In this document: positions 46,827 through 54,935 of the stretch, one piece after another | Numbering within the stretch: position 1 is the first letter of the stretch | Layout: every line of letters starts with the position of its first letter | Translations under genes and position numbers: made by a program | Assembly (NCBI RefSeq): GCF_003602005.1 | Contig: NZ_QZWD01000008.1 | Span: 124,001 to 188,000, forward strand | Length of the DNA: 64,000 nucleotides | Reading direction: 5' to 3' | Origin: Salinisphaera sp. Q1T1-3 | GTDB lineage: Bacteria > Pseudomonadota > Gammaproteobacteria > Nevskiales > Salinisphaeraceae | Notes under the pieces: generated by a model | Told to the model about the DNA's origin: nothing | The model's database searches: none | What the model saw: only the letters and a program-made list of their open reading frames with translations

Positions 46827-47978
46827 TCAGGCCGCGGTCTTGAGCGCGACCCAGCGCTGGTGATCGCGATGGCTGCGCACGGCGGCTTCGATGAACGCCA
46901 TGCCCCGTAGACCCGCCTGAATACCGGGCACCCCCGCCGGCGTGCCCGCGGCCTGCTGATGAATCGCCTTGGCAAAATCGCGATAGAGATTGGCCAGAGC
47001 TTCTAGGTAGCCTTCCGGGTGCCCGCCCGGCAGGCGCAATCGCGCCTGGGCCACCGGATAAAGCCCGGGCCGGTCGATGCCGGCACGGAGACAGCGCTGG
47101 GGCGCATCGTGGCGGCGGTGGATCAAGCTATTCGGCGCCATCTGTTGCCATTCGAGGCCGCCGTATTCGCCGTAAAGGCGAATTTTCAGGCCGTTTTCTT
47201 CACCGGTGCAGACTTGGCTGGCGATCAACGTCCCGCTTACGCCCGTCTCGGTGCGAAACAGCACGTCGGCATCATCGTCGAGCTGTCGCGCGTCGGCATG
47301 GCGGCCCAGCGCGGCACAGACCTGATCGATCTTTTGCCCCGAGATGAACTCGGCCAGCGTAAAGGCATGCGTGCCGATATCAGCCAGACACCCACCGACG
47401 CCCGATTGGGCCGGGTCGGCCCGCCAGGCGCCAGCGTTGTCGCCTGCCTTCCCGAGCCAACCCTGCGGATATTCGACATGAATCTTGCGCAGTGCCCCGA
47501 GCGCACCCTGCGACACCATCTCCTGCGCCTGCCAGACGAGTGGATAGCCCAGATACGTATGGGCCAGCCCGTAGAGCGTCCCGCTACTGTCGAGCTGCGC
47601 GGCCAGCGCCGCGACCTCGCCCACATCGATACCGGCCGGTTTTTCGCTGAACACATGTATGCCTGCAGCCAGCGCGGCCCGAGCAATCGGCACATGTAGA
47701 TGATTGGGCGTGGCGATCACCAACAGCTGGACACGCTGATCCGCCGGTAGACGCTGCTCTTGTTCGATCAGCGTTTCCCAGTCGGCATAGGCCCGTGCCG
47801 ACTCGATGCCCAGTCCGTCAGCCGTTGCCTGGTTGTTATCGGCATTGCGACTGAAAGCGCCACACACCCACGCATAATCGCCGTCGAGTCGGGCCGCCAT
47901 GCGATGCACCTGGCCAATGAAGGCGCCCTGGCCACCGCCGATCATGCCCGCACGAATCGGCGGGAAGAGTTCTGCCAT
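46827..47978 (-). CDS. Gfo/Idh/MocA-family NAD(P)-dependent oxidoreductase
   Basis: 383 aa. Rossmann start AGMIGGGQGAFIGQVHRMAA, then the signature HVFSEKPAGIDVGEVAAL (catalytic EKP) and GVGGCLADIGTHAFTLAEFI. Oxidises or reduces sugar or cyclitol hydroxyls. First gene after the LacI operator, with AGAGG before the start. Confidence 0.9.
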   Translation of the reverse strand: MAELFPPIRAGMIGGGQGAFIGQVHRMAARLDGDYAWVCGAFSRNADNNQATADGLGIESARAYADWETLIEQEQRLPADQRVQLLVIATPNHLHVPIARAALAAGIHVFSEKPAGIDVGEVAALAAQLDSSGTLYGLAHTYLGYPLVWQAQEMVSQGALGALRKIHVEYPQGWLGKAGDNAGAWRADPAQSGVGGCLADIGTHAFTLAEFISGQKIDQVCAALGRHADARQLDDDADVLFRTETGVSGTLIASQVCTGEENGLKIRLYGEYGGLEWQQMAPNSLIHRRHDAPQRCLRAGIDRPGLYPVAQARLRLPGGHPEGYLEALANLYRDFAKAIHQQAAGTPAGVPGIQAGLRGMAFIEAAVRSHRDHQRWVALKTAA

Positions 47979-48000
47979 CGTTGACCTCTGATTTCACGAA

Positions 48001-48014
48001 TGTAACCGGTTACA
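48001..48014. promoter_or_regulatory. LacI-type operator
   Basis: TGTAACCGGTTACA, a perfect 14-bp palindrome with the central CG of LacI/GalR-type sites. It stands 23 bp before the oxidoreductase start and about 110 bp before the divergent lacI-like gene, so one site can control both. Confidence 0.8.
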
Positions 48015-48126
48015 TGTCGATAAAGTATCAAGCATGTGCAGTCGATCAATTGGCGCAAAGTCGGAGACGACCGCAACGCGCGGGCAATTGTCTTATGCTG
48101 CTCGTTTTGCACTCGAGGGCCGCGTT

Positions 48127-49122
48127 GTGTCGAGTATCCGCGAGGTCGCGCGGTTGGCGGGCGTCTCTGTCGCAACCGTTTCGCGGACGCTGAAGAAACC
48201 GGACGTCGTCTCGCCGAAGACCCGGGAACGCGTTCTGGCCGCCGTGGACAAGGCGGATTACCACCCCAACCGCACAGCAATACAGTTTCGGGCACAAAAG
48301 ACACAGAGCCTGGTCGTGCTCGTGCCCACGATCGCCAATACGTTTTATGCCCGAGTCATCAGCGGCATCCAGCAAGCCGCACAACGCTTTGGCTATGCAG
48401 TCTTGTTGTGTCACACACAGGGTGATGAACAGGTCGAGGCCCGTTACGCCGCGCTTGTCAGCGCACGCCAGGCCGATGGCGTCATCCAGCTCCGAGCGCA
48501 CGATCCCTTCCCGGCAACGGCCACCTCGCAGCGCTGGCCGATGGTCAATGCCTGCGAAGTGCTGGACGACCCACCCTGCCCGTCGATTCGGCTGGACAAC
48601 CGCACGGCCGCCCGTGAAATGACCGAACATCTCATCGCGCTCGGCCACCGACACATCGCGATGATCAAAGGGCCGCGCCGCAGCCCGCTGACACGGGATC
48701 GGGCCGACGGGTATCGCGATGCCCTGGCCCGGGCCGGCATCACCCATAACCCGTCATGGATCCAACCTGGCGATTTCACACCCCAATCCGGCTATGCGGG
48801 CGCTCGAGCGCTGATCGAGCGGACCGACCGGCCCACCGCCCTATTTTGTGAAAGCGACGAAATGGCGATCGGCGCGCTGCATTACCTCAAGCATGCCGGT
48901 CTGCGTGTGCCCCATGACATCTCCCTGGCCGGCTTCGACGATATCGAGTTCGCCCGCTACTGCGACCCACCCCTCACGACAATCAGCCAACCCGCCGAAG
49001 CGTTCGGCGAAGCCGCCGTCGAAATGCTGATTGCGACGATCGATGGCCAAGAAATCGACACATCCCACCGTACGATGCCCCATCGATTGCTGATACGCGC
49101 AAGCACGGGGCCAGTCGGCTAG
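48127..49122 (+). CDS. LacI-family transcriptional regulator
   Basis: 331 aa from a GTG at 48127 (VSSIREVARLAGVSVATVSR), with GAGGG upstream; an ATG at 48034 would add an unrelated 31-aa leader. LacI helix-turn-helix and hinge, then the periplasmic-binding-like domain (SLVVLVPTIANTFYARVISG, GFDDIEFARYCDPPLTTIS). Probably represses the divergent oxidoreductase-isomerase-permease unit through the palindrome at 48001 until its sugar or polyol inducer binds. Confidence 0.92.
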   Translation: MSSIREVARLAGVSVATVSRTLKKPDVVSPKTRERVLAAVDKADYHPNRTAIQFRAQKTQSLVVLVPTIANTFYARVISGIQQAAQRFGYAVLLCHTQGDEQVEARYAALVSARQADGVIQLRAHDPFPATATSQRWPMVNACEVLDDPPCPSIRLDNRTAAREMTEHLIALGHRHIAMIKGPRRSPLTRDRADGYRDALARAGITHNPSWIQPGDFTPQSGYAGARALIERTDRPTALFCESDEMAIGALHYLKHAGLRVPHDISLAGFDDIEFARYCDPPLTTISQPAEAFGEAAVEMLIATIDGQEIDTSHRTMPHRLLIRASTGPVG

Positions 49123-49307
49123 CCTGCAAACTCATCCAGGCCAGAGACACCTCCCCGCGGTATCACTGAGGCGGCCGTATTCACTTGATGCAATGAAGGG
49201 TGAAATCACACTTTGCGCAATCGAACACGCTCACCTACCGGAAAAGGCCCGCAGTCGTTGTCTGTCGAGTTTTGGATTCGCCGGAAGACTCCGCCCTTGG
49301 AAGAAAA

Positions 49308-50409
49308 GGGGACAGCCCCTGAGGTTTAACCGAAATTATTCATCCTTTAACAGATATTTAGCGTTATTCGAGGGGTGGCCAGAAGGGCGTGCATGACGGA
49401 TAGTACCCTTCGTATCGACCAAAATGCGGAGGCCGTCATGCACGCGAGTGCGGTAGTGCAGACGTGTCTCGGGTCTGTCTTTTCCGAGATCGATCAACGT
49501 AACGCCCACACCACATCACAGGCCGTGTGTGCCTGCCTGATCGGCCAACGCCTGACGCTCTTGGCGCTTGCACGCCATTGGCCGGCGTCTCGTCAGATCG
49601 CAGCGCCTCTCAAGCGGCTGGATCGATGGCTGAGCAATTGCGCGATGCAGGCGCATCGCCAAGCGTTCTATCGCGCCAGCGCACAGTGTCTGGTGACGCA
49701 GGATCGCCCCGTCATTATTGTCGATTGGAGCGAATTGCCGCGGGATGGCCGATGGCAACTCTTGCGGGCGTCCATTCCGCGGCGAGGTCGGGCATTAACG
49801 TTGTATGAGGAAGTACATCCGCAGCGAGATCTGAATAGCCGGGCTGTACACGATCGATTTCTCGAGCGCTTACAATCCGTGTTGCCGGCCACCTGTCATC
49901 TGGTGCGTACACGCCGGCGGCCCAGGGGCGCCATCAAACGTGACGAGATCAAAAGCGTACCGGGGGCGGTAAAGCCGAGAAGATGGCACGACGGTATCGT
50001 GAGCCCTGGGTGCTGGCTGCCTCTTGTGGCCTGGCTCGAGAGAGCGCGAACGAAATCGCAAGGCGCTACGGCGTACGCATGCAGATCGAGACGGCGCTTC
50101 GGGATCTCAAATCGCATCAGTATGGCTGTGCGTTCGAGGACACTCAGACGCGTGTGGGCGCCCGACTCGAGTGTTATTGCTGATTCATATGCTGGCAACA
50201 CCCGTGGCCTGGCTGGCGGCTCTGGCCACACGATCAGAGCACGAGACACGATTCCGGATCGCGTTGCTGAATCGGGGATGGGCGCTGTTACGACAAACCA
50301 TGCAGCGCATACCCAACGTCAAAAAACCGCCCTGGCAAGCGCTAAAAGCCGATCTGTATTGCTATCCCATATCAACCTGATTTGTGGGGAACCCTCAGAG
50401 TATGTCCCC
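49308..50409 (+). mobile_element. Decayed IS4-family insertion sequence
   Basis: Imperfect terminal inverted repeats: left GGGGACAGCCCCTGAGGTTT (49308-) and right, read inward, GGGGACATACTCTGAGGGTT (ending at 50409), both leading into ...AAAT. About 1.1 kb, one transposase frame broken several times. No clear target duplication. Confidence 0.75.
49393..50380 (+). pseudogene. IS4-family transposase, frameshifted
   Basis: The first frame (49393 to about 49950) reads SQAVCACLIGQRLTLLALAR, VDWSELPRDGRWQLLRASIP (first DDE Asp) and RALTLYEEVHPQRDLNSRAV. The match then moves to another frame (49983-50183, MQIETALRDLKSHQYGCAFE, the YREK-like region) and to a third (from about 50171, MLATPVAWLAALATRSEHET). 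At least two indels make it inactive. Confidence 0.82.
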
Positions 50410-50534
50410 CCTATTATTCGGTCAGGACGATACCGCCCAGACCTGTTATCAGGTGGCGCCCGACAATCGCGTTTAACCGGCTGACGACCGGGCGTGCAAC
50501 CGCCACCGCTGAGCCACCGGTGGCCGGCGGCCGC

Positions 50535-51680
50535 TCAGTTCAGATCGTCGACCACGACGTAGCCCAGACGCGGGCCATCGGCGGACGCATACACGGCAAC
50601 CCAGCCGCGCTCGGCGTCGCTTACCGGCCAGACCGTCGCCCCGACGTTCAACGCGACATAGCCGGCAGCATCGGCTTCAGGGGCCTCGCGCAGCACGGTC
50701 TCGGTGGCCACGCGGCGCTGTTCCAGCTTCTTCAGCTGCTCATCCAGCACATCCTGTGCGGATGGGACGTCGTCGATCGCTGCGATGGCGTAGTTGATGA
50801 CCGCTTCACGCGCATCGCGTGCAACGCCTTTGCCTTCGGAATAGAGATGGCCCAGATTGAGATTGGCCAGCGCATAACCCTGCTCGGCAGCCATACGATA
50901 GTATCGCGCGGCCGCCGCGTAATCGCGCTCGACTCCGTCGCCCATATGGTAGAGCTTGCCGATGTTGATCTGGGCCGGCCCGTAGCCGTGATCGGCCGAG
51001 ATCTTGTACCAACGCGCGGCCCTGACCTTGTCGATCGGAATCCCCATGCCTTGTTCATAGGCTAATCCCAGCGCGGATGCCGAGATCGGGTCGTCGGCGG
51101 CCTCGGGTTGGAGCAGAGCGATCGCCCGTTCCGGTTCCGCGGCACCGCCCTGGCCATTGATGAGCATGAGCCCGAGATTGCGGCGCGCGCCCGCGTTGCC
51201 GACCGCAGCAGCGCGCTCGAAGAGCGCGCGGGCACGCGTGAAATCCTCGTGGCGCTCGTCGAACAAGCCAGCGTAGATCTCGCCCAGTAGGTTGGTCGCC
51301 CGCGTGTAGTCCTGAGCGTCGGATTTCTCGAGCAGCGCGATGGCCCGATCAATATCCTGCGGCACGCCTTCACCATTGGCATAGGAATATGCGAGCCCAT
51401 ACTGGCCCTGCGGGTCGCCCTGGGCAGCGGATTTTTCGTACCACGCCGTCGAACCGGCCAGATCCTGGGGCATGCCCTGGCCGAGCGCCATCATGCGTGC
51501 ATATTGGGCTTGCGCGCGCGCATCACCCTGCTCGGCCAAACCGCGATACTGCTCGAGTGCTTCGCCGTAGTCGCCGCGCTCGTATGCCTGATTGCCGATT
51601 GCCAGGTTTGCCGCCGATACCGGCCACATCGCCACGCACAACAACGCCGCGAGCCACTTCTTCATCACCTTGGAATTCAT
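50535..51680 (-). CDS. Sel1-repeat (TPR-like) secreted protein
   Basis: 381 aa from MNSKVMKKW, with a signal peptide (WLAALLCVAMWPVSA, cleavage near ASAANLA). About eight Sel1-like repeats of 36 aa (for example AQAQYARMMALGQGMPQDLA, GQYGLAYSYANGEGVPQDID, AQINIGKLYHMGDGVERDYA) and a short C-terminal SH3-like end (VGATVWPVSDAERGWVAVYA). Sel1 proteins are scaffolds for signalling or envelope complexes. It is flanked by IS remains. Starts at 51701 or 51665 are possible. Confidence 0.82.
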   Translation of the reverse strand: MNSKVMKKWLAALLCVAMWPVSAANLAIGNQAYERGDYGEALEQYRGLAEQGDARAQAQYARMMALGQGMPQDLAGSTAWYEKSAAQGDPQGQYGLAYSYANGEGVPQDIDRAIALLEKSDAQDYTRATNLLGEIYAGLFDERHEDFTRARALFERAAAVGNAGARRNLGLMLINGQGGAAEPERAIALLQPEAADDPISASALGLAYEQGMGIPIDKVRAARWYKISADHGYGPAQINIGKLYHMGDGVERDYAAAARYYRMAAEQGYALANLNLGHLYSEGKGVARDAREAVINYAIAAIDDVPSAQDVLDEQLKKLEQRRVATETVLREAPEADAAGYVALNVGATVWPVSDAERGWVAVYASADGPRLGYVVVDDLN

Positions 51681-51874
51681 CGACTCTTGCCCTGATTGCA
51701 TCCCGGCACGACGCCATTCATGAGGCCACGCCCACGATCGGATGACAATGGAATCGAAACCAATCCGCGGACCGGCGCGCCTCGGTCGTGTCGGATATTC
51801 AGTCGCCTCGTCGCGACTCTCAGCGCGGTATTATCGACCAAGCTCTTGTCGATTTCCATCGAGACGCGATCCGG

Positions 51875-51899
51875 TTGTCGGGAACCCTCGGGGAGAGAC
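51875..51899. repeat. Solo IS4-type end
   Basis: TTGTCGGGAACCCTCGGGGA closely follows the right end of the IS4 element at 50381-50400 (TTTGTGGGGAACCCTCAGAG). No second end was found nearby, so this is a relic or a cross-insertion scar. Confidence 0.5.
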
Positions 51900-51928
51900 C
51901 ATTATTTTTAGCGTTTTGAAGCTTTGCT

Positions 51929-52433
51929 TTGAACAGAAACCGTGGTAAGGCCCCTATTATTTCCCGTCGGCTGTGTTACATCGGCCACGTACTGACCGAC
52001 AACCGGCATGCCCTGGTCGTGGATGCCGAGACCACACAGGCCAGTGGCACCGCCGAAGTCGATGCGGCGCTGACGATGCTCGACCGAAGGCCGGGCAAGC
52101 GCCGACTGACCGTCGGCGCCGACAAGGGCTGCCGACAAGGGCCATGACCAGCACCGCCTTGTCACCGGCGCACGCCAGGCGAACGTGACGCCGCATGTCG
52201 CTCAGCACACGCATCGACGACGATCCGCCGTCGATGGCCGCACCACACGCCATGCCGGCCACGCGAAGTCAATCAACGCCCGCCATCGGGTCGAGACGCC
52301 GTTCGGCTGGGGCAAGTACGCCCGGCCGCTCAAACAGACCATGCGGCGTGGTCTCGATCGTGTCGCCGCCCAGGCCAGGCTGGTCTTCGCCAGCTACAAC
52401 CTGGTGCGGATGGCCGCATTGGAGGCGGCATGA
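51929..52433 (+). pseudogene. IS5-family transposase remnant
   Basis: The first frame reads TDNRHALVVDAETTQASGTA and LTVGADKGC (DDE region); a second frame, starting about 52185, reads VTPHVAQ, VDGRTTRHAGHAKSI, VETPFGWGKY and VFASYNLVRMAALEAA. This is the C-terminal two thirds of an IS5-type transposase, missing its N-terminus and broken by at least one indel. Confidence 0.8.
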
Positions 52434-53082
52434 GCGCGTCCCGTGGCCGGACTGCGTCTGGAATCCGGAATTCGAACCTTATCAGCCCGAAAAATGGACA
52501 GAAAATGATCAATGGCCCGCGAATACGCTTGGCTGGCCGGGCTTCGCATCGAGATTTGGGCGCTATTTCAGCAGCGCCTTAGTGCCGTTCTGGCCGGGCT
52601 GCAGATTGAGTCGCGTTTCCAAGATCGCTCTCCCCCCCAACGTCTTGATGATTCGACGTTAGCGAACACGGTGGTTTCGTCAAGGCATGCCCAACAACAC
52701 GGCCCGTTGCGCACACGTAGGTACTCGCGTGGCCTATTTTTTCTTCTGTTGGGCTGGCAACCGACGCGGCTGGCACATGAAGCGCCCTGCGCGCAGAGAA
52801 ACGCCGCCGACGGTCCAATAGGCCTTAAAGCCAGAATTATCGATTGCCGCTCGTCTTGGCTTGAAGACGGCCAAATTGTCTTCGTCTGGCCGCCTGCTGA
52901 TCGGCGACGACGTTATGGGTATAGCGGTGTTGAGATCGCGCTGACGCGCGGCATCTTACCCTCGATTAGGCTGGTTGAACCGGCCGCGATGAGCGTATCG
53001 TCTGGCGCCCGCCGGATCACAACCGCTGCGCGCCGCGATGGGTAATGCCGGCATCGCGCCGGCCTCGGCTGCCGTATTTCGG
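52434..53082. other. Gap between IS5 remnant and nitrate cluster
   Basis: No gene supported. A 177-codon frame at 52512-53045 shows no family motif, and its composition looks like chance. Probably decayed DNA next to the IS remains. Confidence 0.45.
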
Positions 53083-54651
53083 TCAATACACGTCTCGTAG
53101 ATATCGGCCGTTTTCGGACAGCGTCGTGACATATCGTGCCGCTGCTTTCTCGTCCATAGCGCCCTGTTCGGCCACGATTCGGTGCAACGCGTCGTCCACG
53201 TCCTTGGCCATGCGTGAGGCATCGCCGCAGATGTAGATGACCGCGCCGGCCTGCAGCCAGGCCCAGAATTCCCAGGCCTGTTCGAGCATGCGGGTCTGGA
53301 CATAGACTTTTTCGTCCTGATCGCGCGAGAAGGCGAGTGTGAGGCGGCTGATAAGGCCCTGCTTGCGCCAGGCATCGAGCTGGTCGCGATAGATATGGTC
53401 CCGGGCGGATTCGGGGTTGCCGAAGAACAGCCAGTTCCTGCCGGCATGGCCGAGCGCTTCGCGTTCCTGCAGAAAGGCCAGGAACGGGGCGATGCCGGTA
53501 CCCGGGCCGATCATGATCGCCGGGTGGTCCGGGTCGGCGTTGACGCGGAATTCGTCGGATTTCTGGATATAGATTGGCACCTCGCCGTGGCGTGAGAGCC
53601 GCTTGGCGAGATAGGTCGAGGCCACGCCCTTGTAGCCGCGACCGTAGACGGCGGTCTTCACGACGGCGACGGTGGTATGGATTTCGTCCGGATATTGCTT
53701 TGATGACGAGGCGATCGAGTAGAGCCGCGGCTGGAGCGGGCCCAGTTCGTCGACGAGTGCTTGCACGGTCGGCCGCGCGCTCGGATAGACGCGGACGAGT
53801 TCCAGCAGCGTCTGGCCTTCTTCGGCACCCCGGCCGGCCAGCATCTTCAGGTCTTCGGCCTCGTCCGCATCGGCTGCGTGCTCGGCCAGCAGCGCGATGA
53901 CTTCGTCGGACGGCTTGGTGACGTCGCGGTCCTTGAGCAGGGCCTGACGGAACAGCCGTTCCTCGCCATCCACGGTGACGGTCTCGCCGCCGGAGACATC
54001 CAGGTCGGCGAGGATGGCATCGACGGTGCGCGGGTCGTTTTCGGGAAAGATGCCCATCGAGTCGCCGGCGGTATATGCCACGCCGGAGCCACCGAGATCG
54101 ATGACGACGTGGCGGGTGTCCTTGGTCGAGCCTTCCGCGTTGAGTGGCGTACTGGATTTGAGTTTGGCCATGAGCGGGTTGTCGCGCGTGCCGAGCGGCG
54201 CGGCCTTCTTCGGCTGGGGCGCAGGCTTTTCCTCGGCGTCGTCGTCCGTCGCGCTGGCGGCGCTTTCGGCCTTGTGCTCGGCGGCAAGTGCCTTGAGCTG
54301 GCGCTCGGTTTCCTTGGCGCCGGGCACACAGCGATTGAGCGCTTCGCCGTCGAAGGCGATCGCTTCGGCGTAGGTCTTGCAGAGATAGCCACACTGGCCA
54401 CAGTCCAGTTGCGCCATGGCGGCCATGAGCTGGCGTTCGTAGGGTTTGCCTTCGGCCAGCGCCATACGCTCGTCGAGGGCCATCGCCGGGTCGTGCCAGG
54501 GAAAGGTTTCCTTGGCCTCGCCCCCGCCCTGCTCCGCGCCGCCGAGCGCGCCTTCCCAACCCGCGAGTGCCGCGATCAGGCCATTGAGCCATTCGCGCTG
54601 GCCGTCGTCGAACGGGGCGTCTTCGGGGATGAGATTGACTGGTGTGGACAT
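53083..54651 (-). CDS. CysJ-like flavoprotein reductase with N-terminal [4Fe-4S] motif (sulfite reductase alpha subunit-like)
   Basis: 522 aa from MSTPVNLIPEDAP. Instead of the N-terminal flavodoxin of CysJ, residues about 80-110 carry CGQCGYLCKTYAEAIAF with a later Cys in NRCVPG, the pattern of the RnfB/CODH-type FeS domain (PF04060-like). A linker rich in Ala/Glu follows, then the FAD domain (RLYSIASS, about 305) and the NADPH domain (MIGPGTGIAPFLAFLQ, YICGDASRMAKDV). It should take electrons from NADPH via FAD to an iron-sulfur centre, and the neighbouring siroheme reductase is the likely acceptor. Proteins of this layout are often just called sulfite reductase alpha. Confidence 0.82.
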   Translation of the reverse strand: MSTPVNLIPEDAPFDDGQREWLNGLIAALAGWEGALGGAEQGGGEAKETFPWHDPAMALDERMALAEGKPYERQLMAAMAQLDCGQCGYLCKTYAEAIAFDGEALNRCVPGAKETERQLKALAAEHKAESAASATDDDAEEKPAPQPKKAAPLGTRDNPLMAKLKSSTPLNAEGSTKDTRHVVIDLGGSGVAYTAGDSMGIFPENDPRTVDAILADLDVSGGETVTVDGEERLFRQALLKDRDVTKPSDEVIALLAEHAADADEAEDLKMLAGRGAEEGQTLLELVRVYPSARPTVQALVDELGPLQPRLYSIASSSKQYPDEIHTTVAVVKTAVYGRGYKGVASTYLAKRLSRHGEVPIYIQKSDEFRVNADPDHPAIMIGPGTGIAPFLAFLQEREALGHAGRNWLFFGNPESARDHIYRDQLDAWRKQGLISRLTLAFSRDQDEKVYVQTRMLEQAWEFWAWLQAGAVIYICGDASRMAKDVDDALHRIVAEQGAMDEKAAARYVTTLSENGRYLRDVY

Positions 54652-54935
54652 ATCCTGGGCCTCGTTGTGGCAGGAGAAACATTTTTTTTCTGATCCGCAG
54701 ATTTCACCGATGACGCTGCGTGGCCGCTTGCCGGGGCGTCGCCGTATGCAACGGCGCCCACAGGTTTTCCGCTTCAAGCCCGGTCGCCATTTCGACGGCT
54801 TTTTTATCGATCAGACCCGCTCGGAAGGCCGATGGTGGTGGCCATGCCGCCCCGCCGTGCTCTGGGTGATCTGTGGCGCAAAGGCGTCGCCTGCATGGCC
54901 CCGGTGTCATCGCTGGCGTCTGCGGATTGTCTGCT

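Noticed and set aside
52512-53045. 177-codon open frame on the plus strand
   Set aside because: No motif, no SD, irregular composition, sits next to IS remains; likely chance in GC-rich DNA.
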